A program made the translations under genes and the position numbers. Positions 51,732 through 62,179 of a DNA stretch of 64,000 nt are shown piece by piece (position 1 is the first letter of the stretch; each line of letters starts with the position of its first letter). The stretch is from Pseudorhodobacter sp. PARRP1 (GTDB lineage: Bacteria > Pseudomonadota > Alphaproteobacteria > Rhodobacterales > Rhodobacteraceae): NCBI GenBank assembly GCA_002256245.1, contig NKIU01000002.1:124001-188000 (forward strand), read 5' to 3'. Below the pieces are notes generated by a model. That model saw only the letters and a program-made list of their open reading frames with translations. It was not told where the DNA came from and searched no databases.

Positions 51732-53545
51732 GGCGCGGCCGCAACGGGGTTGGCGATCACTTCGAACACCGCAAATTCCTTGCTGGGAAACGTGATCTGG
51801 CGCAGGCCCGCCAGCGATGTTCCGGCCAGCAATGCGGTTGCCACCGTGTCATTGGGGCCATAAGACGCATCGCGGCACAGCACCACATAGTTGGCACCGG
51901 TCTTGGCCAAGGCTTTGGTCATGTTCGTCTCGGTGTAGAAGGCGAATTCGCCATTCCAGAACGCGTCGGCGCTGCGGTGATAGGGGGCGGTCAGCGCATC
52001 GTGATGTGTGAGGCTGATCAAGGGCGCACCGATGTTAAGACGGGTCAGGATGCGCGCTTTGGGAAGCTGATCAAGCTGCGCGATGGCCGCGCGGGTGCGG
52101 CAGCGATCATCCAGCATCTGGTGGGCCAGCGGGTTTGCAGCCGCGGGCGACCCTGTCATGCGCCACAGCGCGCGCGCGTTCCAGTAAATGTCGGCTGGCA
52201 TCAGGATGGCGGCGGTGCAGGCCGCGATCAGAACCGCGCGGCGCGGGCTGGGTTTTTGCAGCCAGCCCTGCACAAGGCCATCGGTGACGTAGCCGACCAA
52301 AAACGGAAAACTGGCGGCGGCCAGCACAAACATGCGCACCTGATAGAAGGTGCCCACCACGCCGACCGCAAGCAGCACGATCATCTGCGCAACAGTTTCG
52401 GATTCGGTCCGCGAGGCTGTGCGAAAGCGCCAAACCCAAAGCGATAGCGCCAGCAGCAGCGCGATGATCTGCGGGAAAACCTCGGCGTAAAACTGGAACG
52501 GGCGCAGGATGAACACAGTCGCAGCGCCCTGAGCCTCGGCTATGTTGTTGCGGATCAGGTTTTGCACCTCAAGGGGCAGGGCGCCGTAGGGGCCAGCAAG
52601 GCAAGGCTGGATCAACGGTGAGACCAGCCACAGACCAGCCAGCGCAATCGCTGTGGTTGCGGCCAGCCGCGCGATAGGCGCGGGCAGCCAGCGGACAGCC
52701 GCAAGCGGCACCATGCAGGCCATGGCAGACACAAGGATCAGCGACAGCACAGGTGTGGCCAAGGCATCGCAATGGGGCACCAACCACTGGGCGGGGGCGG
52801 TCTGTCCAAGATGGCCAAGCAGCGAGACGACCGTCAGCGCGCTGCAAAACCCGATCAGCTTTCGCGCGGCACCGGGGCGATCAAAGCTGGCGCGGATCGT
52901 CAGCATCACCCCCGCCACCACGATCAGCACCACCATCTCAAGCCCGACGATCACCGAACAGGCCGCCGCCGCGCCGCCGATGATCCCGGCGCGCAGCGGA
53001 CGTGTCGGCCAGATCAGCGCATAGGCCATAAGGGTGGTCATCAGCATCTGCACATTGTGGTGGTCGATGTGCCCCGGTGCGAAATGCCGGTTGACGATCG
53101 GCTGCCAGACCATCGCGCTTAAGATCGCAATGCTGGCCGCGTTGGGGCCCAAGACCTTGCGGGTGCCAAAGCCGATCAGCAAAACCATCGCCACCAGCAG
53201 CATGGCAGGCCAGACCAGCAGCGTCAGAGTCTCGGCTTGGGCGATTGGCATGAACTGCTGAAACAGCATGATCATGCCGCCCAATCCCGCATCGACAAAG
53301 CGCGACCAATGCATCGAGAGGCCTGCGGGCGGCAGGACGCGGTATTGCGTCATGTCAAACCAACTTTGCCCGCCAAGCCAATCGCGCACCGACATAAGGC
53401 GCATGATGTCGTCGCTGTCGGCGGTGTAGAAGTGGTCCAGAACAAGCGGATAGCTTTGCGCCGCGCGCCCGATCACAAAGGCAAGCGCCAAAAGCATGGC
53501 AGCTTTGAACAACGTGTCAGCGCGGGTCGTCGGATGTGCGGCCAT
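51728..53545 (-). CDS. GT-C type polytopic membrane glycosyltransferase (GtrC-like)
   Basis: 605 residues from ATG 53545 (AGGAAC 4 bases upstream). At least ten hydrophobic segments. The first outside loop has an acidic DD motif (TADSDDIMRLMSVRDWLGG) and another HIDHHNVQM, as in GT-C enzymes (Asp pairs for lipid-phosphate sugar donors). The C-terminal domain is soluble, with NAG? not identifiable. Likely the sugar-attaching partner of the GtrA and GT2 genes. Substrate unknown; no WWDYG motif of oligosaccharyltransferases. Confidence 0.82.
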   Translation of the reverse strand: MAAHPTTRADTLFKAAMLLALAFVIGRAAQSYPLVLDHFYTADSDDIMRLMSVRDWLGGQSWFDMTQYRVLPPAGLSMHWSRFVDAGLGGMIMLFQQFMPIAQAETLTLLVWPAMLLVAMVLLIGFGTRKVLGPNAASIAILSAMVWQPIVNRHFAPGHIDHHNVQMLMTTLMAYALIWPTRPLRAGIIGGAAAACSVIVGLEMVVLIVVAGVMLTIRASFDRPGAARKLIGFCSALTVVSLLGHLGQTAPAQWLVPHCDALATPVLSLILVSAMACMVPLAAVRWLPAPIARLAATTAIALAGLWLVSPLIQPCLAGPYGALPLEVQNLIRNNIAEAQGAATVFILRPFQFYAEVFPQIIALLLALSLWVWRFRTASRTESETVAQMIVLLAVGVVGTFYQVRMFVLAAASFPFLVGYVTDGLVQGWLQKPSPRRAVLIAACTAAILMPADIYWNARALWRMTGSPAAANPLAHQMLDDRCRTRAAIAQLDQLPKARILTRLNIGAPLISLTHHDALTAPYHRSADAFWNGEFAFYTETNMTKALAKTGANYVVLCRDASYGPNDTVATALLAGTSLAGLRQITFPSKEFAVFEVIANPVAAAP

Positions 53546-53763
53546 GTTCCTGCTTTGATCTGATAATGAACGTCTCGTCATCGCCGCTTTCGCCGCTTTT
53601 TGCAATTCAGCACGCAAACCGCGCAAAAATATGGCCGCTGCGTTGCCGGAATGGGTCACGAAAATTCACGATCCCTGCCGCTTTGCCGCCCCATTCGGCC
53701 TGCATTGATTTGGAAACAATCCAAAGTTCGGACGTGATCGAACGGATGAAAGGGCCTTTTGCG

Positions 53764-54954
53764 ATGACCGAATTGACCATCTTGATGCCTTGCCTCAACG
53801 AAGCAGAGACGCTTGAGGCCTGCATCGTCAAGGCGACTGCTTATCTGGCGCGCTCGGGCATCAAGGGCGAGGTGTTGATTTCGGACAACGGCTCGACCGA
53901 TGGCAGTCAGGCGATTGCGCTGCGGCTGGGGGCGCGTGTGGTGCATGCGCCGCAAAAGGGCTATGGGGCCGCGCTGATCGCAGGCATCCATGACGCCCGC
54001 GGCAAGTTCATCATCATGGGGGACAGCGATGATTCCTATGACTTTTCCCGGCTTGACCCGTTCGTTGAGGCATTGCGGGGCGGGGCCGATCTGGTGATGG
54101 GAAACCGCTTCAAGGGTGGCATCTTGAAAAATGCGATGCCGCCGCTGCACCGATATCTGGGAAATCCGGTGCTTTCCACCATCGGACGCGTGCTTTATCA
54201 GGCGCCGATCGGTGACTTTCATTGCGGGCTGCGGGGCTTTTCGCGCAAGGCGATCCTTGGGCTGGAGTTGGACACACCGGGTATGCAATTTGCGTCCGAG
54301 ATGGTGATCAAGGCGACGCTGCTGGGTTTGAAGATCAAGGAGGTGCCCACCACGCTTAGCCCGGATGGCCGCTCGCGCCCGCCGCACCTGCGCAGTTGGC
54401 GCGATGGCTGGCTGCATCTGAAGCTGCTGCTGACCTTTGCACCCTATTGGCTGTTTCTGTATCCGGGGTTGCTGCTGCTTGCGACCGGGACTTTGGCGTT
54501 CGGGGCGCTGCTGTTCGGCCCGGTTCACATCGGCGGCACGAACTTTGACACCGCCACCCTGATCCTGGCTTCGGCGCTGATCTTGATTGGCTATCAGATG
54601 AGTTGGTTTTCCGCGCTTGCCAAACTTTTTGCGGTGCGCTTTGGGCTGCTGCCGCAATCGCGCCGGTTCAGTCAGGTTGCCGACAAGATTTCGGTTGATC
54701 GTGCCTGCATCGTGGGAGGCATGTTTTTGCTCGTCTCGTTGCTGAGTGCGATTGGCGCGGTGCTGTATTGGGCGCATGCGGGCTTTGGCGATCTGAACGC
54801 CGGGATCATCGCGCGACCTGCGGCCTTTAGCGTTGTGGCGGCCTCGTTGGGGGTGCAGACCATCACCGGTGGGTTCATGTGGGGGCTGTTGCTGCAAAGC
54901 GTGAAAAACCCGCCGCAAAAGGCCAAATTGCCGCTGATCGCCGCAACTGCCTGA
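53764..54954 (+). CDS. Family 2 glycosyltransferase (GtrB/dolichyl-P-sugar synthase-like)
   Basis: 396 residues from ATG 53764 (AAGGG about 9 bases upstream); an in-frame ATG at 53746 is possible. GT2 domain with ILMPCLNEAETLEACI, SDNGSTDGS and the catalytic DxD-type MGDSDDSYDF, then two to four membrane segments near the C-terminus (LLLTFAPYWLFLYPGLLLLA and others). It would make polyprenyl-phosphate-linked sugar, the donor for the divergent GT-C enzyme. A 218-base divergent promoter region lies between them. Confidence 0.92.
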   Translation: MTELTILMPCLNEAETLEACIVKATAYLARSGIKGEVLISDNGSTDGSQAIALRLGARVVHAPQKGYGAALIAGIHDARGKFIIMGDSDDSYDFSRLDPFVEALRGGADLVMGNRFKGGILKNAMPPLHRYLGNPVLSTIGRVLYQAPIGDFHCGLRGFSRKAILGLELDTPGMQFASEMVIKATLLGLKIKEVPTTLSPDGRSRPPHLRSWRDGWLHLKLLLTFAPYWLFLYPGLLLLATGTLAFGALLFGPVHIGGTNFDTATLILASALILIGYQMSWFSALAKLFAVRFGLLPQSRRFSQVADKISVDRACIVGGMFLLVSLLSAIGAVLYWAHAGFGDLNAGIIARPAAFSVVAASLGVQTITGGFMWGLLLQSVKNPPQKAKLPLIAATA

Positions 54955-55001
54955 GATCAGTCTGGGCAACTTGTCCGGTGCATTTGCGCATGGATCATCA
55001 G

Positions 55002-55035
55002 ATTGTGCGGTGCCCCCTGTGCACCGCACAATTTT
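55002..55035 (+). terminator. Intrinsic terminator after the GT2 gene
   Basis: ATTGTGCGGTGC (55002-55013) pairs perfectly with GCACCGCACAAT (55021-55032), 7-base loop, then TTT. It lies 47 bases after the stop, between convergent genes. Confidence 0.88.
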
Positions 55036-55096
55036 CCCGTTGCAGGCGGGATCGTTTTGGGTGGCTGGTGCCCGCGCGGTCAGCGGAGCGGCAGCA

Positions 55097-56413
55097 TCAG
55101 GCGGGGTTGTGCGGCAAAGCTAAGGCATCGCGTTGCAGCACGGCTGCGAAAAAGCCATCGGTGCCATGACGCGCGGGTGTCAGTGACAGATGGCTGCCTT
55201 CGGCCGCACCGGCCAGACCCGGCGCGGCGGCGCTGACAGGCACCACGCGAAACCCGGGGGTCGTGGCCAGAAAGCTGGCGATCTGGGCTTGGTTTTCTGC
55301 GGACAGGACCGAGCAGGTGGCATAGACAAGCCGCCCGCCGGGTTTCACAAGGCGCGCCGCACTTGCAAGAATGCGCGCCTGCAGGGCCACAAGGTTTTCA
55401 AGCCCCAGTTCAGGCGCGCGCCACCGGGCATCGGGATTGCGCCGCCATGTGCCCGTGCCGCTGCACGGCGCATCGACCAGCACGCGGTCAAACCCGGCCT
55501 TGTGCCGTTTGATCCAGCGGTCGGTTTCGCTGGATAGCACCCGCGTTTCGACATTGTGCAGCCCGGCGCGGCGATGGCGTTCGGCGCAGCGCTTCAGGCG
55601 GGTTTCGTTCACGTCGCAGGCGATAATATGGCCTTTGTTCTGCATCTGCGCTGCAAGGGCCAGTGTCTTGCCGCCGGCCCCCGCGCAGAAATCGACCACG
55701 CGCTCGCCGGGTTTTGCATCGACCAGCAGGGCTACAAGTTGCGAACCCTCGTCCTGAATTTCGATTTCGCCGCTTTTCAACCCCGGAAGCCGCGCGAGTG
55801 CTACGCGTTCGTGCAGGCGGATGCCATGCGGCGCAAGCGGCGTGGGGTCGGCGCGCAGGCCCATGCTTGCCAATTCGCGCAGTTTGGCGTCGCGTTTGGC
55901 CTTGATCGGGTTGATGCGCAGATCAAGCGGGGGCGGGGCCAAAGTTGCGGCCATCTCTACGCCGAAGGCCGCGCCAAAACGCTGCTGAAGCGGTGCCATT
56001 GCCCAATCGGGGCATTCAAGGCGGACGGCCTCGGGTATATCCGGGTGGGCTATGGTGTTGCCCGACAAGGCAGCCAGCAGCTTCTGCTCGGCATCGGTCA
56101 GGGCTGTGGGGGAGGATTTTGCGCCATCGCACAGGCGCTTGATCTGCTGCGGGGTTTTGGCCTCGCCAAGGATCAGCCAAGCCAGAAGGCGGTTGCGCGG
56201 GGTGTCGTCGGCAAGGTGCCGGGCCAGCCACCAGCCAAGCCGCGCGCGATGGCGCAACAGCGTGTAAAGCTGTTCAAACATCGCGCCCCGCGCGCGGTCG
56301 TCAAGATCGCGGCGCGCCCGGAAGAAGGCAGAGGTGACAGCATCGGCAGGGCGCGCGGCGGCCTCTACCTCGCACAGCAGATCAAGGGTGGCTTGCAGCA
56401 GAATGGGTGTCAC
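55097..56413 (-). CDS. rsmB: 16S rRNA (cytosine-C5)-methyltransferase RsmB-type
   Basis: 438 residues from GTG 56413 (VTPILLQATLDLLCEVEAA). An in-frame ATG at 56497 would add 28 residues without family similarity. N-terminal NusB-like RNA-binding domain (about 1-130), then a SAM-dependent domain with VDFCAGAGGKTLALA (SAM site), VDAPCSGTGTWRRNPD (motif IV Cys) and VYATCSVLSAEN (motif VI catalytic Cys). It methylates C967 of 16S rRNA in E. coli. Single gene, convergent with the GT2 gene. Confidence 0.93.
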   Translation of the reverse strand: MTPILLQATLDLLCEVEAAARPADAVTSAFFRARRDLDDRARGAMFEQLYTLLRHRARLGWWLARHLADDTPRNRLLAWLILGEAKTPQQIKRLCDGAKSSPTALTDAEQKLLAALSGNTIAHPDIPEAVRLECPDWAMAPLQQRFGAAFGVEMAATLAPPPLDLRINPIKAKRDAKLRELASMGLRADPTPLAPHGIRLHERVALARLPGLKSGEIEIQDEGSQLVALLVDAKPGERVVDFCAGAGGKTLALAAQMQNKGHIIACDVNETRLKRCAERHRRAGLHNVETRVLSSETDRWIKRHKAGFDRVLVDAPCSGTGTWRRNPDARWRAPELGLENLVALQARILASAARLVKPGGRLVYATCSVLSAENQAQIASFLATTPGFRVVPVSAAAPGLAGAAEGSHLSLTPARHGTDGFFAAVLQRDALALPHNPA

Positions 56414-56527
56414 GATCGAGCCATCAGGTTGGACGCGCGCAAGGGCGCAAGCGCAAGGGACGTTTCCCGCGCCGAATGGTGTTTCTCTTACGGGCATTGT
56501 CCGTCATAAGCCAGCAGGGAGGACAAG

Positions 56528-57007
56528 ATGTTCAGCGCATGGAAGCTAGAAAAAGCAACGGCAAGTCTGGTTGACGAGGCGCAGGACCTTGCTGACAAGT
56601 TGGCGCAGGCCAAACCGCATGTCGTGGAAAGCCACGCGGCGGCGGCGCGTTTCTGGGCAGCCTTTTACCTTTCGACAGGGCAGAACCTGCACGCGTTGAT
56701 GGATTGGCCGCCTGCGTCGGTTGTGCGGTTTGCCCGTGCAGCGCAGACAAAAATCGCGGCCCTGCGCAAACAGCGGGCCTATGAAAGCAGCGACGGATTG
56801 GCGGTTTGGCTGCACACGGCACGCGCCGTGACCGAGCCTCGGGTCGCGCCCGTGGTGCGCGACATATGGCAACGGCTGATGGCGGCGGGCCCCAACGCGG
56901 ATTCGATGGCGCAGGATCTGATGCAGGATGCGGGGCTGGCTTTCGATGAAGCGCGCCGTGTTCCGAATGGCTTTGATGTTCAGGATGACGGTTCTGGATC
57001 TGTCTGA
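56528..57007 (+). CDS. Hypothetical protein
   Basis: 159 residues; ATG 56528 with a good GGGAGGA upstream. Helical sequence (LEKATASLVDEAQDLADKLA, RFARAAQTKIAALRKQ) ending in acidic EARRVPNGFDVQDDGSGS. No known motif or membrane segment. It is divergent from rsmB and convergent with the LysR gene, and looks like a real cytoplasmic protein. Function unknown. Confidence 0.75.
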   Translation: MFSAWKLEKATASLVDEAQDLADKLAQAKPHVVESHAAAARFWAAFYLSTGQNLHALMDWPPASVVRFARAAQTKIAALRKQRAYESSDGLAVWLHTARAVTEPRVAPVVRDIWQRLMAAGPNADSMAQDLMQDAGLAFDEARRVPNGFDVQDDGSGSV

Positions 57008-57123
57008 CACAGCGCCGCCGCGGATTGGTCTGCGCGCCGGGCAAGCAGACTTGGGGCCGCGCAGCGCGGGCCTGTGATGTGCCACAGCGCGGGATTTTGA
57101 AGGCGAGCGCGGAGTTTCAGGCG

Positions 57124-57143
57124 GCCAACCGGAAACGGTTGGC
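57124..57143 (+). terminator. Stable GAAA-tetraloop hairpin
   Basis: GCCAACCG (57124-57131), loop GAAA, CGGTTGGC (57136-57143): perfect 8-base stem with a GNRA loop, between the convergent hypothetical and LysR genes. No T-run; may terminate or stabilise transcripts. Confidence 0.55.
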
Positions 57144-57161
57144 TCTCGCGCCGATGCGTGA

Positions 57162-58025
57162 CTATTGCAGCAACAACGTCAGCAGCGAATTGGGGAAACG
57201 GCGCTGTCGCGTGATGGCATAGAACGTTTCCGAGATGCCTTCGATCTGAGCGGCCTCGACAAGAAGGCCTGCGCTCAACTCGTCTTGCACCACGATTGCG
57301 GGCAGCACGGCAAGCCCCGCGTCCTCGCGGGCCAGAAGGCGCAGCATGGCCATGTCGTCTGCCTCGGCGGCGATGACGGGGGCCAGTTGCAAGCGCGCGG
57401 CCAAGGCGTCGAAGGCGAGGCGCAGAGAGGTGCCGGGGCCCGGCAGGATCAACGGCTCTTCGGAAAGCAACGCCAGAAGGGGGCGTGGCATTGCCCCCAG
57501 CCGGGATGGCGTTCCGACCAGGCTTACGGGTTGCGCGGCCAACTGATACACCAGCCAAGGGCTGCCCGCCTCACGGCTTGGCGCAAGGTTTGTCAGCACG
57601 ACGTCGAGTGCCAGCGCATCCAGATCGCGCAGAAGTTCGCTCTGGCCACCAGAGCGCAGCACGACCTCTGCATCCGCGCGCCCGATCAGTGGCCGGACAA
57701 ACTGCATCTGAAAGTTGCGCGACAAGGTGGCCAAAGCGCCCACACGCAACGGGCGGCGCGCCTGCCCGGTTTCGCGCAGGGTCGCCGTCAGATCGTCGGC
57801 GGTGCGAAAGATCGCCTCGGCATGATCCAGCGCGATGCGTCCAGCCTCGGTCAGAACAAGGCCGCGCCCGCGACGCTGAAACAGATCATGGCCCAAGGTC
57901 GCCTCAAGCGTCTTGATCTGGGTCGAAAGTGCTGATTGCGACAGGTTGAGCGCCCGCGCAGCGCCGGTCAGCGTGCCATCGCTGGCGACGCTGCGGAACA
58001 GACGCAAATGGTGCAGGTTCAGCAT
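57162..58025 (-). CDS. LysR-type regulator of the dab operon
   Basis: 287 residues from ATG 58025 (GGAAGGA 6 bases upstream; a GTG five codons earlier is less likely). N-terminal HTH (LRLFRSVASDGTLTGAARAL, LSQSALSTQIKTLEATLGH) and effector domain. It is divergent from dabB with a 108-base gap that contains a T-N-A-type inverted repeat; divergent LysR regulators normally control the neighbouring operon, here inorganic-carbon uptake. CO2 sensing is inference. Confidence 0.93.
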   Translation of the reverse strand: MLNLHHLRLFRSVASDGTLTGAARALNLSQSALSTQIKTLEATLGHDLFQRRGRGLVLTEAGRIALDHAEAIFRTADDLTATLRETGQARRPLRVGALATLSRNFQMQFVRPLIGRADAEVVLRSGGQSELLRDLDALALDVVLTNLAPSREAGSPWLVYQLAAQPVSLVGTPSRLGAMPRPLLALLSEEPLILPGPGTSLRLAFDALAARLQLAPVIAAEADDMAMLRLLAREDAGLAVLPAIVVQDELSAGLLVEAAQIEGISETFYAITRQRRFPNSLLTLLLQ

Positions 58026-58033
58026 ATCAGATC

Positions 58034-58082
58034 CTTCCACATAATAGAACGATATGATCTAAAATATGTATTTTTATGGAAG
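58034..58082. promoter_or_regulatory. CTTCCA/TGGAAG inverted repeat in the LysR-dab intergenic region
   Basis: CTTCCACATAA (58034-58044) and TTTATGGAAG (58073-58082) form arms with 6 perfect outer bases, 28 bases apart. The interior is A+T-rich (ATATGATCTAAAATATG). Candidate binding region for the LysR protein and promoter of dabB. Confidence 0.4.
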
Positions 58083-58133
58083 AGACGCAAGCGCTATCCA
58101 AGCGGCCATACCTTTTGAACAGGAGCCTGCCGG

Positions 58134-59696
58134 ATGAATGCGCTTCCATCCATGACCGTTTTTGCCCCGATATTGCTGCTGGCGGTGGCTGCAATCGCGG
58201 CAAGCCGGCCCAACAACCGGCCCGGCCTGCTGCCACGCTGGGCAGAAGTTGCAGCACTTGCGTCCCTCGGCTTGGCCATTTTTGGGGTCGGGCAACTGCT
58301 GGTCCAGGGTGCCAAGACACTGTCGTTCGGCTCGGGTGCGGGCCTGTTTGCGTTCCGCCTTGATGCGATCACCAGCACCATGACGCTGCTGGTCAGTTTT
58401 GTCGGCTGGGTCGTGGTGCGCTATGCGCGCAGCTATCTGGACGGCGAGGCACGCGAAGGGGCATTTCATGGTCTGTTGCTGGCCACGCTGGCGGCGGTTC
58501 TGGTGCTGGTGCAGGCGGGCAGCTTTGGCGTTCTGGCGCTGGCTTTTGTGGCCGTGGGGCTTGGCTTGCGGCAATTGCTGCTGTTTTACCCCGACCGGGC
58601 CGAGGCGCGGCGCGCGGCGACCAAGTTCACGCTTGTCTGGGGTGCGGGGGACGCCGCATTGATCCTTGCGGCGGGATTGTTTTGGGCGGCGTTCGGCACC
58701 ACCGATCTGGTGGCGGTGGGGGCTGCTGCGCAAAATGGCTTGCCTTTGGCGGGATCGGTGGCCGTGGCGCTTGTGGTGCTGGCGGCGGTCCTTAAAACCG
58801 CGACCTTCCCGCTGCATGGCTGGCTGACCGAGGTGATGGAAGCGCCCACCCCGGTTTCGGCGCTGTTGCATGCGGGCATCATCAACGGCGGTGGCTTGCT
58901 TCTGATCCGTCTGGCCGAGGTGGTGCAGGCCAGTCCCGGCGCCATGGCGGCGCTGGTGATGCTGGGTGGGTTCACAGCGCTTTTCGGCGCGACAGTCATG
59001 CTGACGCAAAGTGCCGTCAAAACCGCGCTGGCCTGGTCCACCGTGGCGCAGATGGGCTTTATGCTTTTGCAATGCGGGTTGGGTCTGTGGCCCCTGGCGC
59101 TGCTGCATATCGTGGCCCACTCGCTTTACAAGGCGCATGCGTTCCTGTCTTCGGGCACGGCGGTGCGCGCGGTGGCTGCGATACGGCGACCGGGGCCGGT
59201 GGCTGCCCCGGGGCTTGGGGCGGTTGCCAAGGCGTTTGCGGTGGCGCTGGTGTTGTATGCCGCCGTTGCGATCGGTTTTGCCGCGATTGCCGGGCCGAAA
59301 TCGGCGCAGGCGGTGGCGCTTGGTGCGATCCTGGTCTTTGGTGTGGCGTATCTGGTCGCGCAGGGTCTGGCGGATGCGGCCCCCAAGGCGCTGACCCAGC
59401 GGACAGCGTTGGCCTCGCTGGGGGCGGCGGTGGCTTATTTCAGCTTCCAGTTGATCGCGGGTGTGCTGTGGGGCGCATCGCTGCCAACCCCACCCGCGCC
59501 GGATGCGTTGGAGTGGGGGTTGATCGTGCTCGCCATCCTGTCGTTCGGTCTTGTCGCCGTGGCGCAGGCGCTGTTCCCGCTTTGGGCGCATCATCCTGCC
59601 GCCGCCGGGTTGCGGGTGCATCTGGCCAACGGGCTATACCTTAACGCCGTTCTCGACCGGCTGATCGGCGGCTTTCGCGCCTCCAGATCGCTTTGA
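58134..59696 (+). CDS. dabB: DabB: proton-translocating NuoL-like subunit of inorganic-carbon transporter
   Basis: 520 residues, membrane protein of the NADH-ubiquinone oxidoreductase chain L/Mrp-antiporter family. About 14 hydrophobic segments; the conserved core KTATFPLHGWLTEVMEAPTP, VSALLHAGIINGGGLLLIRL and HIVAHSLYKAHAFLSSGT. In DAB complexes it couples cation flow to the carbonic-anhydrase-like DabA. ATG 58134 with AGGAG 8 bases upstream. Followed by dabA at 24 bases; the two are an operon. Confidence 0.92.
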   Translation: MNALPSMTVFAPILLLAVAAIAASRPNNRPGLLPRWAEVAALASLGLAIFGVGQLLVQGAKTLSFGSGAGLFAFRLDAITSTMTLLVSFVGWVVVRYARSYLDGEAREGAFHGLLLATLAAVLVLVQAGSFGVLALAFVAVGLGLRQLLLFYPDRAEARRAATKFTLVWGAGDAALILAAGLFWAAFGTTDLVAVGAAAQNGLPLAGSVAVALVVLAAVLKTATFPLHGWLTEVMEAPTPVSALLHAGIINGGGLLLIRLAEVVQASPGAMAALVMLGGFTALFGATVMLTQSAVKTALAWSTVAQMGFMLLQCGLGLWPLALLHIVAHSLYKAHAFLSSGTAVRAVAAIRRPGPVAAPGLGAVAKAFAVALVLYAAVAIGFAAIAGPKSAQAVALGAILVFGVAYLVAQGLADAAPKALTQRTALASLGAAVAYFSFQLIAGVLWGASLPTPPAPDALEWGLIVLAILSFGLVAVAQALFPLWAHHPAAAGLRVHLANGLYLNAVLDRLIGGFRASRSL

Positions 59697-59720
59697 CCCT
59701 TTGCCTTTCAGGAGACTGAC

Positions 59721-62105
59721 ATGTTCATCAAGCACGCAGAAATGGCACCCTTGCGGATTACCGGGCTTCTGGCGGCCGCCGAGGCTGCGGCGCGCGCGAT
59801 CCCGCCTGCTTTCCCGCTGGAGGCGACTGTGGCCGTCAATCCTTTCCTTGGCCAGACGGGCGAGGATCTGGCGATGGCATCGGCGCGTTTGGCGCGGGTG
59901 GCGGGGGTGCGTCTGACGTTGCCGCGCGACAGATATGCCGCCAAAGTCGCCGCTGGCGCGATCACCGACGCGCATCTTGCCGATGCTCTGATCGCCTGTG
60001 CCTCGCCGTTGAAACCCGCCGATCTGTCGGCCCTGAAGGCACGGCTGCACGCCCCGAGCCCCGAGGTTAATGCCCTGCCGACACTGGCCGACCTTGCCGC
60101 ACAGGCGACCGGGCGCGACTGGCCTGCCGTGCTGCAGCGGACGTTCGGGCTGTGGGCGGCAGGGCATTTCGACCGGGGTCAGGCATTGTGGACGCCTGCG
60201 CCGGGGCAGGGGGCCTTCGCCGCGTGGCGCGCTTGGGCCAGCCATGATCTTACACCCGAAACCGCTGGTCTGTCGGGCTTCTGCGCCCATGTGGCCGCTG
60301 CCCCCGACACAGCCGAGCGTGCCTTGTTGCGGGCTTGCGAAACACTGGGGGTCACCGAGGCCGCTGCCGAGACGGCCTTTCATCGGCTGCTGGTCGATTT
60401 GGCCGGTTGGGCACAACATGCCCGCTGGCTTTTGTGGCGGGCCGAACTTGCCGGCGCGTCGGATGCCACGCTGACCGATCTTCTGGCGATCCGTCTGATC
60501 TGGGAGGAGGCGCTTTTTGCACATGCCCCGCAGGTGGATGCCGACTGGCAGCGGATGCTGGCCATTCATGCCCAACCGTTGGCACCCAGCCCCGATCAGG
60601 TGATCGACGCCATTCTGCAAGACGCCAGCGAACGCGCGGATCAGTCGCGCATCGAGGCGATGCTGCCACGGCTGACGAAAGACGAACCCTGCCTGCGCCC
60701 GGCGCTGCAAGCCGCGTTCTGTATTGACGTGCGCTCGGAAGTTTTCCGGCGCGCGTTGGAAAGCGTCGAGGGGGGGATCGCGACCCTTGGCTTCGCGGGG
60801 TTCTTCGGATTGCCGTTGGCCCACCGCAGTTTCGGCTCTGACGTGGTCGAGACGCGTCTGCCGGTGCTGCTGAACCCCGGCCTTTCCTCGCACGGCGGTG
60901 GGCTGCCTGCGGCCGAACAGGCGCTGCGTATCACCGCCCGCACCACGCGCGCCTGGGGTCGGTTCCGGCAGGCTGCGGTCTCGTCGTTTGCCTTCGTCGA
61001 GGCGGCGGGCCCGGCCTATGGCTGGAAGCTTGCCAAGGATGCGCTGGGCCTCGGGGGCAAGGCCGCTTGCCCCGAGCCTGCTCCGCAGCTTGATGTGGCG
61101 CTGAGCCCTGCGCAAAAGTCCGCAACTGCGGCCGCTGTGCTGAAAGCGATGAGCCTGACGCGTGGCCATGCGCGCTTGGTGCTGCTTTTGGGTCATGGCG
61201 CGCAGGTCGCCAACAACCCGCACGAAAGCGCCTATCATTGCGGCGCGTGCGGCGGCCATACTGGCGCGGTCTCGGCGCGGATGCTCGCGGCGCTGCTCAA
61301 TGATGCCGAGACACGGGCGGGCCTGCCGGATCACGGCATCAACCTTGCCGCCGACACGCTGTTCGTGGCCGGGTTGCACAACACCACGACGGACGATGTC
61401 ACGCTTTACGAAGACAGCCCGGCCCCCGAGCATACTCCCGATCTGGCCCAGGCACGCCTGTGGCTTGCGGCTGCGGGCGGTCTTGCACGGGCAGAACGCG
61501 CGCTGCGGTTGCCCGGCGCTGTCGCCTCCACCGTTGCAGCAAGGGCCACCAACTGGGCCGAGGTGCGCCCCGAATGGGGCCTTGCGGGCTGTGCGGCCTT
61601 CATCGCCGCCCCGCGCCGGGCGACGGCAAGAGCCGACCTTGGCGGTCGCGCATTCCTGCACAGCTATGATTGGCAGGCCGATACCGGATTTGGCACGCTG
61701 GAGTTGATCTTGACCGCCCCCGTCGTGGTGGCAAGCTGGATCAGCCTGCAATACTACGGCTCGGCCGTGGCGCCCTCGGCCTTTGGAAGCGGCAACAAAC
61801 TGATCCACAACGTCACCGGCGGCATCGGGGTGATCGAAGGCAATGGCGGTAAACTGCGCGCAGGCTTGCCATGGCAGGTGGTGCATGACGGGGTGCGGCT
61901 TGTCCACGACCCGCTGCGCCTGTCGGTGATGATCGAGGCGCCACAGGCCGCCATCGCCGAGGTGCTGGCCCGCCACGACAGTGTGCGCGCCTTGTTCGAC
62001 AACGGCTGGCTGCACCTTTTCGCGCTGGAGGAGGGCCAGATCGCCGCACGCTACCGGTCGGGCCTGCGCTGGCAAAGCCACGGCAGCAACCGGCAGGCCG
62101 CATGA
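59721..62105 (+). CDS. dabA: DabA: beta-carbonic-anhydrase-like subunit of inorganic-carbon transporter (DUF2309)
   Basis: 794 residues. Soluble, zinc-dependent partner of DabB that converts CO2 to bicarbonate in the cell and so accumulates inorganic carbon. The four expected zinc-site residues are visible: C334 and D336 in [10 protein letters not shown]492 in LLGHGAQ, and C507 in [10 protein letters not shown] (15 residues apart from the His, as in the characterised Halothiobacillus protein). ATG 59721 with AGGAGAC upstream. The protein ends [18 protein letters not shown]. Last gene of the operon. Confidence 0.94.
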   Translation: MFIKHAEMAPLRITGLLAAAEAAARAIPPAFPLEATVAVNPFLGQTGEDLAMASARLARVAGVRLTLPRDRYAAKVAAGAITDAHLADALIACASPLKPADLSALKARLHAPSPEVNALPTLADLAAQATGRDWPAVLQRTFGLWAAGHFDRGQALWTPAPGQGAFAAWRAWASHDLTPETAGLSGFCAHVAAAPDTAERALLRACETLGVTEAAAETAFHRLLVDLAGWAQHARWLLWRAELAGASDATLTDLLAIRLIWEEALFAHAPQVDADWQRMLAIHAQPLAPSPDQVIDAILQDASERADQSRIEAMLPRLTKDEPCLRPALQAAFCIDVRSEVFRRALESVEGGIATLGFAGFFGLPLAHRSFGSDVVETRLPVLLNPGLSSHGGGLPAAEQALRITARTTRAWGRFRQAAVSSFAFVEAAGPAYGWKLAKDALGLGGKAACPEPAPQLDVALSPAQKSATAAAVLKAMSLTRGHARLVLLLGHGAQVANNPHESAYHCGACGGHTGAVSARMLAALLNDAETRAGLPDHGINLAADTLFVAGLHNTTTDDVTLYEDSPAPEHTPDLAQARLWLAAAGGLARAERALRLPGAVASTVAARATNWAEVRPEWGLAGCAAFIAAPRRATARADLGGRAFLHSYDWQADTGFGTLELILTAPVVVASWISLQYYGSAVAPSAFGSGNKLIHNVTGGIGVIEGNGGKLRAGLPWQVVHDGVRLVHDPLRLSVMIEAPQAAIAEVLARHDSVRALFDNGWLHLFALEEGQIAARYRSGLRWQSHGSNRQAA

Positions 62106-62179
62106 CCCTGCCCTTTCAGAAAGGTCTGAGGCACGCAGGTGATTGCCGAAATCGCACGTTGGTTGGCTGGTCGCGATGA

